From Fremontodendron californicum (lineage: Eukaryota > Streptophyta > Magnoliopsida > Malvales > Malvaceae): 64,000 nt of DNA. The DNA is taken from assembly GCA_030761205.1 (NCBI GenBank), contig JAULJL010000028.1, forward strand, positions 14,490,001 through 14,554,000. The letters run 5' to 3'. Shown one piece after another: positions 34,071-44,700 of the stretch. A program made the position numbers and the translations under genes. The notes beneath the pieces are model-generated. The model was not told the origin of the DNA, made no database searches, and saw only the letters and a list, made by a program, of their open reading frames with translations. Each line of letters starts with the position of its first letter. The stretch's first letter is position 1.

Positions 34071-34825
34071 GGCTTTTTTATACTAATATAGCTAAAAAAA
34101 AAATTAAACCCTAAATTACCTATACTTTCAGATTATTTCCCAAAATACGCTTGTTTTAAAATTAGCTGGGAAATCGCCACCCCCCATGGCGATTTTCCAG
34201 CATGAAAATATTGATTTTGGCTAAAAATACCAAGGGAAATCGCCATGGGGGGTGGCGATTTCCCTTGGTATTTTTTTTCAAAATTTGATAAAAATACCAA
34301 GGGAAATCGCCACCCCCCATGGCGATTTCCCTTGGTATTTTTAACCAAATTTGTAAAAAGAATGAAGGGAAATCGCCATGGGGGGTGGCGATTTCCCTTC
34401 ATGTAATTTTTTTTTTTTTAATAAATCAACAAATTTTAATTTTTTTTAATTTGTAAATTTTATTTTTTAAATTTAAAAATTATAAATTAAATTAAGTTTC
34501 TTATTAAATTTAAATATGGAAAATTTTTTTTCTTATAAAAATGAAAAAAAAAATAATATTTCTTCTTAAATTAAAAAAATCAAAAATTATATTTGTAAGT
34601 TTTGTTTAAATTTTAAAATTTTGTAAGTTTTAAAATTTTGTAAGTTTTGTTTTTTAATTTTAAATTTTATAAATTAAATTAAAATAATTTTTTATAATTA
34701 AAAAAAAAATTCGTAAGGTAAATTTTATTATTTAAAATTTATGAACAAATTTTTTTAAATTTTGTTAATTGATTTGTATTAGATAAAAACAAAAAACAAA
34801 CAAAAAAACTTGCATTACATTTTCA
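34071..34825 (+). repeat. Left TIR of MULE 2
   Basis: About 755 bp, ending with CTTGCATTACATTTTC. The outer 330 bp holds four palindromes built from GGGAAATCGCC...GGCGATTTCCC. The inner part is extremely A/T-rich. Confidence 0.9.
34165..34402. repeat. Four perfect or near-perfect palindromes in the left TIR
   Basis: Palindromes lie at about 34165-34202, 34230-34268, 34297-34335 and 34362-34402. Each has 14-18 bp arms (CCAAGGGAAATCGCC / GGCGATTTCCCTTGG type) around an asymmetric core, ACCCCCCAT or ATGGGGGGT. The core flips orientation from one palindrome to the next. Each could extrude a short cruciform or form an RNA hairpin if transcribed. Confidence 0.9.
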
Positions 34826-34828
34826 TGT

Positions 34829-35480
34829 CCATCAAATGCTGGAGAAAATATTGGAACTTGATTCTTTCTGCAATGGATAAGACTGATGATATAGGTTTTT
34901 AGACAGGTTTCAGCTATTTTCCAGTCCATTAAATGCTGGATAAAATATTGGAACTTGAGTTTTTCTGCAATGGATAAGACTGATGATATAGGTTTTTAGA
35001 CAGGTTTCAGCTATTTTCCAGTCCATCAAATGGTGGAGAAAATATTGGAACTTGATTCTTTCTGCAATGGATAAGACTGATGATATAGGTTTTTAGACAG
35101 GTTTCAGCTATTTTCCAGTCCATCAAATGCTGGAGAAAATATTGGAACTTGATTTTTTCTGCAATGGATAAGACTGATGATATAGGTTTTTAGACAGGTT
35201 TCAGCTATTTTCCAGTCCATCAAATGCTGGAGAAAATATTGGAACTTGATTCTTTCTGCAATGGATAAGACTGATGATATAGGTTTTTAGACAGGTTTCA
35301 GCTATTTTCCAGTCCATCAAATGGTGGAGAAAATATTGGAACTTGATTCTTTCTGCAATGGATAAGACTGATGATATAGGTTTTTAGACAGGTTTCAGCT
35401 ATTTTCCAGTCCATCAAATGCTGGAGAAAATATTGGAACTTGATTCTTTCTGTAATGGATGAGACAAATGATGGGATTTA
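34829..35480. repeat. 97-bp tandem array upstream of the transposase
   Basis: Six full copies and a partial copy have starts exactly 97 bp apart (34829, 34926, 35023, 35120, 35217, 35314, 35411). The unit contains CCATCAAATGCTGGAGAAAA, AATGGATAAGACTGATGATA and TTTTAGACAGGTTTCAGC. Copies are almost identical. It occupies the likely promoter/5' UTR. Confidence 0.95.
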
Positions 35481-35706
35481 TCAATGACATTTTGCATTGA
35501 ATAAGTTATAACTTTTTCAGTCAAATAGTCAAAGGATGGGATTTGTTATCTGGTACAACATAATGAATCATTATAAATTCATAATACTTATGAAGGTTTA
35601 CAATACCCCCATACAACAGTTTTTCAATCAGATTTTTCCTGAGTGCTAAAACCTCCTCATTCTCATTCTCATCCTTCTATATTTCTTCTTTCTTTTGCTA
35701 CACAAC

Positions 35707-38440
35707 ATGAGCAATAGAGTGATCGCATTGGTCTACTATAATGGCCAAATTCATAATACTGACGAAGGTGCTACCTTTGATTGTGAACGCCCAAAAAGTT
35801 TTCGTGTTGAAGACGACGTCACATTAGAGGAACTGAAGCTGCAAATTCATACAAAAATTAAAGCTGGAACTAGAAAAAGAGTTTCAGAGGTTAAGTACAG
35901 GCATCCTCTTTCTATTGGTGAAGGATGTGTCCGATATAGAACATTTCCACTTGAAGATGATGATGATGTCAGATGCATGTTTTATGCTCATGAGACATTT
36001 GCAAATGTTGGTGTCCTTGAGTTATATGCTGACATAGATGATGTTGACGATGATTGCGGCCATTCAAATGTTCGCACAACAGAAAACTTTCCCATAGAAG
36101 ATTATGATTCTGGGTCGTTCTATGTTCACACTACATACGACGTTCCCACAGAAGAAGTCGTGCCCTTATCTCAAGCTACAACTTTTCAGACTTCATTAGT
36201 CTCACAAACCCTAATTCCTACTACCCTCGAAGATGAGCCAGCTGGTGTTGATCCTGTTCGTCCACGTGGAGTCCATGGTGAAGATGTTGGTGAATTTAGT
36301 GAGCAAGAAGAGGATGCTGAATTCGCAAGTGATGACAATACTGATTCTGACCCAGACGTCGTCCCTGCTGAGATCAACACTCATGGAGATATCAACACTC
36401 ATCGAGATATTCCCCCATATCAGGCTGCATCCCATATGCATACACTGGATCTGGAGGCAATGCATGTGCCGGAATTTCCAGAGTATGTTCATACATTAGC
36501 TACGCCTCTGACATTTGATCCATCTGCACTTGATCTGTGTGTTGGGTTACAATTCCCAACGAAAGAGGCTGTGGTTTCAGCTATCAAGCACTATAACATC
36601 AAAAACTCTGTAGATTACAGAGTAATTGAATCTGAGCCGACGAAATATTATGCCAAGTGCTTAATGTATGGGAATGGGTGTAATTGGAGAATAAGGGCAA
36701 CTTTTATGAAGAAGAAACATCTATGGGAGATTAGAAAATATGAAGGGCCTCATACTTGCACATCGGCGAGTATTTCACAAGATCATTGCAAGTTAGATTG
36801 TAACATGATCTGCTCATGCATTTTGTCATTGGTCCAAGCAAATCCGGAGATTTCCGTTTCAGTTTTGATCGCTGAGATACGAATCCGGTATGGATACATG
36901 ACCTCCTACAAGAAAACATGGCAAGCAAAGCAAAAGGCAATTGTTCGAGTATTTGGCGATTGGGAAAGATCGTACAATGAGCTACCTAAATGGTTAGGTG
37001 CAATGCAACATTTCGTGCCTGGTACAATTGTGGAATTGCAAACGATACCTGCATATCACGGTGATCGATTGGTCCAAGGTAAGAAAATATTCCATCGACT
37101 ATTTTGGACATTTAAGTCGTGCATTGAAGGGTATCCGTATTGTAAACCAATTGTGCAAATAGACGGTACTTTCTTATATGGAAAATACAAAGGCACATTA
37201 TTGTTAGCTATTGCACAAGATGGCAATCGAAACATACTGCCAATTGCCTTTGCCATTGTGGAGGGTGAGACAACAGAGGCTTGGTCATTCTTTCTCAGTA
37301 ACTTGCGCAGACACGTGACAAAACAGCCTGGCATTTGCTTGCTGTCTGATCGACATGAAGCCATCAAAGCTGCGATTAGACGCAATGGTGGATGGAATCC
37401 TCCACATGCATATTCAGTGTACTGCATTCGACACATTGCAGCGAACTTTATGAAAAAGTTTAACAATAAGGAATTGCGTCGACAAATTGTTAACATGGGT
37501 ATGGAATCAAATCATAGTTATTTTATCTCTTATATTTCGTTTAGCATATAAAATAATATTGAAATTCAAAAGTTTTTTGTTTTTAAATTTATTAGGATAC
37601 GAGTTGAGGCGACCGAATTTTCATTTCATGTATGACAATCTTCGTGGAGAAAATGCAGAGGCGGCTAACTGGCTTGATAGGATCCCCAAGGAGAAGTGGG
37701 CGCAGTCATATGATCAAGGAAGGCGTTATGGCCATATGACAACCAACCTAGCTGAATCTATCAATTCGGTGTTGAAGGGAACGCGTCATCTTCCCATTAC
37801 TGCTTTAGTGCAATCAACATATTATAGGTTGGCTGCACTTTTTGTTAAGATGGGGAACAAACAAATTGCCATGATGGAGGGAGGGCACACATATTGTGAA
37901 ACAGTCACACAAGCTATGCAAGAAAATCGCACGAAAGCTAACTCCCACATTGTTCGTAATTTTACGCGAGCAAATCAATCTTTTCTGGTTGAAGAGTTAG
38001 TTGCTCCACAAGAGGGTGTTTCTGCAATGAAGTACAAAGTCAACCTCAGTGACATGTGGTGTGATTGTGGAAAGTTTCAAGCACAAAGGTTCCCTTGTTC
38101 ACATGTAGTTGCTGCCTGTGCACATGTCCATGTAGATTGCATGCAATATGTGGACAAAGTCTATAAACTGGAAAATATATTGAATGTTTATAGACATGAG
38201 TTCGAAGCTGTTGGAAATGAAGGTTACTGGCCTCAATATGATGGTCCAGAAGTGTGTCCCAATCAAGAAATGCGGAGAAATCCACATGGTCGGCCAAAAT
38301 CAAGTCGTATTCGTAATGAAATGGACCTCAGGGAGAAAGGCCAACCAAAACGTTGTGGATTATGCAGAAACGGAGGTCATAACCGTCGAAATTGTCCGCA
38401 ACGATTTGGCACATTGGGGGAGACTTCGCATCAACAATAA
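35707..38440 (+). CDS. MURA-type Mutator transposase, two exons, 878 aa
   Basis: Exon 1 is 35707-37498 and exon 2 is 37596-38440, joined by a 97-nt GT-AG intron in phase 1, giving 2637 bp with no internal stop. I chose the ATG at 35707 as the first in frame. Domains in order: an N-terminal PB1-like region; an acidic, disordered stretch (about residues 120-260); a FAR1/MuDR-type DNA-binding region (FPTKEAVVSAIKHY... GCNWRIRA, about 283-345); and a DDE transposase core with Asp in VQIDGTFLYGKYKG (about 485), Asp in LLSDRHEAIKAA (about 547) and Glu in TNLAESINSVL (about 650). A SWIM zinc finger (CDCGKFQAQRFPCSHVVA, about 751) and a CCHC knuckle (CGLCRNGGHNRRNC, about 849) follow. All expected catalytic and metal-binding residues are present. 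The protein should bind the TIRs and excise and insert the element in the nucleus. Confidence 0.95.
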
Positions 38441-38488
38441 ATGAATTACATGTTTTTCTCAACTTATCATGTACTTTGGATTATAAGG

Positions 38489-39223
38489 GAAAATGTAATG
38501 CAAGTTTTTTTTGTTTGTTTTTTGTTTTTATCTAATACAAATCAATTAACAAAATTTAAAAAAATTTGTTCATAAATTTTAAATAATAAAATTTACCTTA
38601 CGAATTTTTTTTTTTTTAATTATAAAAAATTATTTTAATTTAATTTATAAAATTTAAAATTAAAAAACAAAACTTACAAAATTTTAAAACTTACAAAATT
38701 TTAAAATTTAAACAAAACTTACAAATATAATTTTTGATTTTTTTAATTTAAGAAGAAATATTATTTTGTTTTTTTCATTTTTATAAGAAAAAAATTTTTC
38801 CATATTTAAATTTAATAAGAAACTTAATTTAATTTATAATTTTTAAATTTAAAAAATAAAATTTACAAATTAAAAAAAATTAAAATTTGTTGATTTATTA
38901 AAAAAAAAAAAAATTACATGAAGGGAAATCACCACCCCCCATGGCGATTTCCCTTCATTCTTTTTACAAATTTGGTTAAAAATACCAAGGGAAATCGCCA
39001 TGGGGGGTGGCGATTTCCCTTGGTATTTTTATCAAATTTTGAAAAAAATACCAAGGTCCCTTGGTATTTTTAGCCAAAATCAATATTTTCATGCTGGGAA
39101 ATCGCCATGGGGGGTGGCGATTTCCCAGCTAATTTTAAAACAAGCGTATTTTGGGAAATAATCTGAAAGTATAGGTAATTTAGGGTTTAATTTTTTTTTT
39201 AGCTATATTAGTATAAAAAAGCC
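38489..39223 (-). repeat. Right TIR of MULE 2
   Basis: About 735 bp, the inverted copy of 34071-34825. Palindromes remain at about 38918-38958, 38985-39023 and 39093-39128. The second from the outside has collapsed to CCAAGGTCCCTTGG (39051-39064), having lost a roughly 25-nt centre. One palindrome has an ATCACC instead of ATCGCC change. Confidence 0.9.
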
Positions 39224-39232
39224 AGAAGGGGA
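39224..39232. repeat. Target duplication AGAAGGGGA, right (MULE 2)
   Basis: 8 of 9 identical to 34062-34070. Confidence 0.75.
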
Positions 39233-40079
39233 TGGGGAAGGAAAAAATATATATATATATTTTTTTTTTATTTTATTTTTCAAAAAAATTATTATTTTTT
39301 GTTTTTAAAATAAAATAATTATTTTTTATTGTTAATATATGTTGCGTTCAACTTGTGATGCCACATCACATGTGCTTCAAAAAATGGTTAAGTTGATGAC
39401 GCGGTCAATTTATTTCATTGGTCAATGTATATGTTATTGTTGATAATTAATGGTATTAAAAGTAAGCACCAAATAAATTAACAAAATTATAGTACAAATG
39501 TCACATTATATATTTTTAAAATACAAGTATCACATTTAACAATTTATTATAATTTAAGGATTAAATATGATATTATCCCTTAAAAAAAAGCTTTTAGAGT
39601 TTAAAGCAAGGCAGTTAGTATCATATCGGTAGATGTACCATTTTTGTTTTGGTACTGATATATATCGATATCGATGTGTTTCTACGTATCTTTTTGAGTT
39701 TATCAATATTTTTTAAATATTATAGATATATATATATATATATATTTAGATATCAGACTAATTTAATTTTCGATCCAATTTTTTAACTTTGCAATTTTCA
39801 ATCTTTTGTATTTTTCTAACAATGCCAATAAGTGATAACTATATCCTCGAGGGACATATTACTCAAAATTAGATTTGAAACTTCAATATCATATTCTTAA
39901 TTTCTTGTTCGAATCCTTAAAAAAAAAATTGTAAAAATTAGGAGATGAAAAAGAATTATTTTTTATATAATTTTAGTCAAATATACTTTCATATAAACCA
40001 AAACAAAGCAATAGTGCTTTTTTTAAAATGAAACAAAACAAAGGTCTTTTTTTAATTTGGATTAAATACGTATTTGAAT
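39233..40079. other. AT-rich intergenic DNA, no gene seen
   Basis: Contains (TA)n runs near 39250 and 39730 and a patch of TATCGGTA/GGTACTGATATATATCG words near 39630-39680 that resembles a decayed repeat. No open frame of interest is visible. Confidence 0.5.
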
Positions 40080-40621
40080 TAGACCTATCCAATGATCGGA
40101 TATCCGCTCAAGCCCAAAAATTCGCCCATATTTGAAATGGCTTTGACAAAAATATTAGGCCCGAAAAATGGACTTGGGTAAAAAATAAAGCCCGTTTAAA
40201 AAATGTGCCAGGCCTTGACTCCAACATTCAAGATCCGAGCCCGGCCCGGCCCGTTTTTAATTAAATAATATTTTATTTTTATTTTTATTTTTATATATAT
40301 TATATAATTTATTTCATATAAAGATTAAATATATATTATAATATTATAGTGTAAACATTAAAAAAAATATGTTAAGTTGTCCATGTTTAAGAACTTAATA
40401 AAAAATATATATATAAAATTAGTAAAAATTAAATAAAAATAATATATTTAAAAAAAATAGAAAAAAATAATATGGACGGACCTAAACGGGTTTGGATTAT
40501 CTATTTACAAATATAGACGGGTTTGGACAAAATTTGAGGCCCATATTTTGGGCCGAACTTGGGCAAGTAAATATAATGTTGATACCATACATGGACCCGG
40601 CACGGTCTATGGACACCTCTA
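40080..40621. mobile_element. 542-bp hAT-type MITE
   Basis: It starts TAGACCTATCCAATGATCGG and ends GGTCTATGGACACCTCTA. Flanking 8-mers ATTTGAAT (40072-40079) and ATTTGGAT (40622-40629) match at 7 of 8. The arms are rich in GGCCCG/CGGGTTTGG. No coding capacity. Confidence 0.78.
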
Positions 40622-40629
40622 ATTTGGAT

Positions 40630-41261
40630 CCTAAGATATATATTTTTTATTAATTTAATACCTAAAAAAAATAAAAATTTGTAATTAATACTTGAACTTA
40701 TAATTTGTAAAAAACGTTATTAAGGACTAACGTCTTTTTAAAAAAAAATAATGTGGCTTACTCGACTAATAATAAAGCACCATTTATCCAGAAATGTCAA
40801 CTCAGTTTATAAGTAAATACCGATGGCATCATTTGAGGGCTTCATCGTATGTCAAAATGAAGTAGAAATTTTCAACAAAAATATAAAAAATCCAAAAAAA
40901 ATAAAAAATTTCAAAAAAATAAAGATTTTTTTTAAATACTAAAAAAAAAAATTTGGTAGGATGTGGGTTATTTTGCAGTCCTGAGTAGGAGCAAGTACAA
41001 CTATTACAATAAAAGGATATAGACCAATAATATACCTACCTACACTTTTAAAGAAGATGAGGTGGCCACAAGGATATAAAATCAAGGCTTGTCATTTGCC
41101 AACTTCTTTTTTTTCTTTATTATGCCAATTAACAAATATGTACCAAAAAGAAGAAAAAAGAAAAAGAGCTCACTCAAGATTTTGTTGATGATTGATGAAT
41201 GATGGCATGGCTTAAACAATAATTATTTCTCCATTTACTTTCAAATAGATTTGATAATATT
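40630..41261. other. Intergenic DNA upstream of the ASH2-like gene
   Basis: A/T-rich with poly(A) runs near 40880-40950. No gene or clear transposon ends are recognised. Confidence 0.45.
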
Positions 41262-41440
41262 GAACACGACACAGAAAAAGCAATTAAAACACGACATGAA
41301 ACACGATACGATATGAATACATGAATGTGTCAAAATCTATATAACAAAAATTATTAACACGTCAAAATTTATATTAATATAAAGCATTTTAAACACAATT
41401 ATAACACAAAAAAATATAAAAAAAAAACACGTTACAAAAT
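41262..41440 (-). mobile_element. MITE family B copy near the ASH2-like gene promoter
   Basis: Contains GAACACGACACAGAAAAAG, CGACATGAAACACGATACGA and TGTCAAAATCTATATAAC, the reverse of the 1810-2010 copy. It ends about 270 bp upstream of the ATG at 41712. Confidence 0.5.
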
Positions 41441-41711
41441 ACAACCAAATCTACTATCAAACATTCATAAAAAACCAAAATGGCCATCTTCATTTCCCAA
41501 AGGGAGAAACCAAAAGCCCACTTTAATTTCCCTCTCCCTCTTCCTCCCAGTCCCAGCCCAAGCCCAAAACCTACGACAAAATTTTCAATCACTGTTTGCT
41601 CTACCTTCTCAAATTCACTCTCCTTCCTGTTTCAAATTCCCTGTAGTTTTAGTTTTACCCTTTTCCCCAACAAATCCAAATCCAAAACCCCTCATCTACT
41701 TTTTCCCTTCA

Positions 41712-44700
41712 ATGGACTCTCTCCAAGCCACTTACAAAGACGAAGACGACGAAGAGACCGCCCCCCAACAACCACCTTCCACCGCTCCACGACCACCGCA
41801 ACCACCAGTCACTGGCGATCCTCAAAACGATACTGTACTTGGAGACGACGTCCAACCCATAAAGGAAATTGAACCCCCAAACGAGATTAACACCAGCAAA
41901 CTCGAAACCACCCAGCTCGCCGCGGCTTCGTCCGATTCCATCTCCGAAGAAGATCCCACCACCACAACAACAACAGCTTCTGACGACACTCAAAACCCAG
42001 CTAAAGTTCCCCAAAACGACGACGAATTCGACGACGACGAAGAAGAACCTCCACCGAAAAAGCAAAAACAACTCTCCTCCTTAACAACTCCTCCCGAATT
42101 CCCTAATTCAGTCCCAACAATCAACGGTGATAACCCCACCGCAGCCGCAGTGGAAAACAACAACAATAACGGCAATGCCCCATCAAATCCTTCCCCTGCA
42201 ACGAAAACAACGATTGCAAAGAAGTCTAAGAAGAAAAACAATAATGTTTGGGTGACGAAAACGTCACGAAAAGGGAAAAAGAAGAGCAAACCGAATAACC
42301 AGAATGCTGGGAATGCGGAAGACGCGGTTTTGATCGCCCCTGTTCCAAGATTCCCGGACAAAGGGGACGATACCCCGGATATGAAAATATGTCTTTCCAA
42401 AGTTTATAAAGCCGAAAAAGTGGAGTTAAGTGAGGATAGGATGTGTGCAGGAAGCACAAAGGGGTATAGAATGGTTAGAGCCACAAGAGGGGTGGTGGAA
42501 GGAGCTTGGTACTTTGAAATTAAGGTGGTAAAGTTGGGGGAGACGGGGCATACACGGCTCGGGTGGTCTACTGAGAAAGGGGACTTGCAGGCGCCAGTCG
42601 GATACGATGGCAATAGCTTTGGCTATAGAGATATTGATGGGAGTAAGGTGCATAAGGCTTTGAGAGAAAAGTATGGGGAAGAAGGGTATAAGGAAGGGGA
42701 TGTTATTGGGTTTTATATAAATTTACCAGAAGGTGGGTCGTTTGCTCCCAAGCCGCCTCATTTGGTTTGGTATAAAGGACAGAGGTATGCCTGCGCCCCT
42801 GATGCGAAGGAGGAGCCGCCTAAAGTAGTGCTTGGTAAGTTTCTGCTAGTGTTCTGATTAAAGCTTGTTCTTTGAGCATTGTTTTTAAATGGATTGGATA
42901 TTTATGCCGGTTTTATGTTTATTCCTCTTGTTCTTTTTACCATGTCTTTTACCCTTTTTATGTATGCTCTAATTTGCTAATATCTTAGAAGGGAAAGCAG
43001 CATTTTACTTGGAGAAAAGATAGTGGTGACTTCCATGTTGCTAATTTAGTAAGTGACATTAGAAAAATGGAGAAAAATAGTCAAACACATTGAATTGTAG
43101 GGATGATACTTTTGATATTTTAAAGAGTTCAGAAAAAAAAAAAAAAAATTGATCCCAGTCCCGTTATGCCTTCGTGCATCTATTAAACTTAATTATTGAT
43201 TCTATCATTTGTTCTTTTGATTGATTGTCTTCATGATTTTGAATCCGCTTTCCTTTTCAATTTTCTTTCAAGCTGGCACTTTTCAGTTGCCTTGAAATTG
43301 GATAGTTTCCAGAATAATAATCTGATTAATGACAAATTGAGTGTATGAAGGATTTAAGATAATTTTTTAATTAATTTTAGAAATCAGTATAGGCACTTTC
43401 AAATATCATTTCATGTTTGTGGCATAAGACTGTTATCAAAGTGCTTTTTTCAAGGCTTTATTGGTAATGGTGGCTAAATTAATGGCTTAAAGGTGCGGAA
43501 TATTTACTGTCTAGAGTTTCTATTAGTATAGACTACAGTTCTTGGTGTGGTTTGAGTTAAATGAGAGAGCATTGAACAGACACATGAATCATAACTTTAT
43601 TTTTCTGGTAGGAATTGGATTCTGACATGGCTATAGATTTGGTTAGGCTTTAAAAATGGCATTTGTGCGGTTTCAGAAGTTGATTTCATGCATGTAAAAT
43701 TTGTAGTGTATAGCTTACTAGAAACACCTGAAGATAGTTCACTGGGTAATTGAAACATCTGGGAATCATTTTGTTTTGGAAAATAGAGAAAATGGGGTAT
43801 ATAGTTTGATAGATTGACCTTCTTAATACTTGTCCCATAAAGATTTAAATGTTTTTTGATAAATTGTAAATTTGATGCTGAGAAATTAAGTGCTAAATTT
43901 TTCGTAATGTAAAAACCAATTGATATGTTGTTGTTGAAAAGTAATGCCTGAATAAATGGGTTGGGTTTTTGCAAAAGACATATATACGATTTATAGAAGT
44001 TTACATCTAGTAAGAGTTGAAAGGGAGTTGAAAGAAGATGGGATAGAAGAAATTTTATCGGCAATGTAGTAAATAAAAAATTTAAAATGAACTTGATTGA
44101 ATAAATTAAGTAGTTTTTGACTACTTAATATTTGCAATAGTTTTTCTATTGAAATCATTGTATTAAATTATCCTGAAAATGAGTAATAAAACATCTTGGA
44201 AAAATTGAACCATTTTAAAATTGAAATTTGCAATGAACTGAACTTGTAAATAATACTTAATGAAACAACACTGTGGACTCCAAAAATAGATTCCATAAGC
44301 TGATAATATCAGTTACAGCTAGCCTATTTTGAATTAATCAGAATTTAACCAAATTCCTTACACAAGATTTGGTAGGAAGAAAGGGAAATGGAAGGGTGAA
44401 AAGGTGAGAAATGGGAAGGAAAGGAAAGGAAAGGAAAGGAAGGAAAGGGAGTTTGTTTTTCCCTCCTCATGTTTGGTACAGGTGATGGAAAGTGGAAGGA
44501 AAGAAAATATATGACGGCAATATTGCAAATAAAATGATTAATTTTAGTTAAATGAGTGTTATCCTTCCATAGGTGGAAAAGGATTGGATTTTGAAGAAAT
44601 GAAAAAGTGTCAATCTATCTATTTTCCTTCGCTTTTCTCATTTCCTTCCTACTGAACGAAGGAAGATAATCTTTCCGTCCACCTTCCTCCCCATTTCCTC

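Larger units (their letters stand above)
34071..39223 (+). mobile_element. 5.15-kb autonomous-type Mutator-like element (MULE 2)
   Basis: The element is 5153 bp with long near-identical TIRs (34071-34825 and 38489-39223), starting GGCTTTTTTATACTAATATA and flanked by a 9-bp duplication with one mismatch. It encodes a two-exon MURA-type transposase in plus orientation. A 97-bp tandem array lies between the left TIR and the ATG. Each TIR contains a ladder of perfect palindromes. The uninterrupted transposase, intact splice sites and highly similar TIRs suggest recent, possibly current, mobility. The TIRs share no sequence with those of the Ulp1 MULE 2 kb to the left, so cross-mobilisation by this transposase is not implied. 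Confidence 0.92.

Noticed and set aside
34133..34402. 89-codon open frame with repeated GNRHGGWRFP words in the left TIR
   Set aside because: It is produced by translating the palindromes of the TIR and has no start context or splice support.
37056..37496. Long open frame on the strand opposite the transposase
   Set aside because: It is a shadow of the MURA coding sequence with no domain of its own.
20628..39223. The two MULEs as one element with the transposase serving the Ulp1 cargo
   Set aside because: Each has its own TIRs and 9-bp duplication, and the TIR sequences are unrelated.
41709..42400. Open frames antisense to the ASH2-like exon 1
   Set aside because: They are low-complexity mirrors of the Pro/Thr and acidic N-terminal region.
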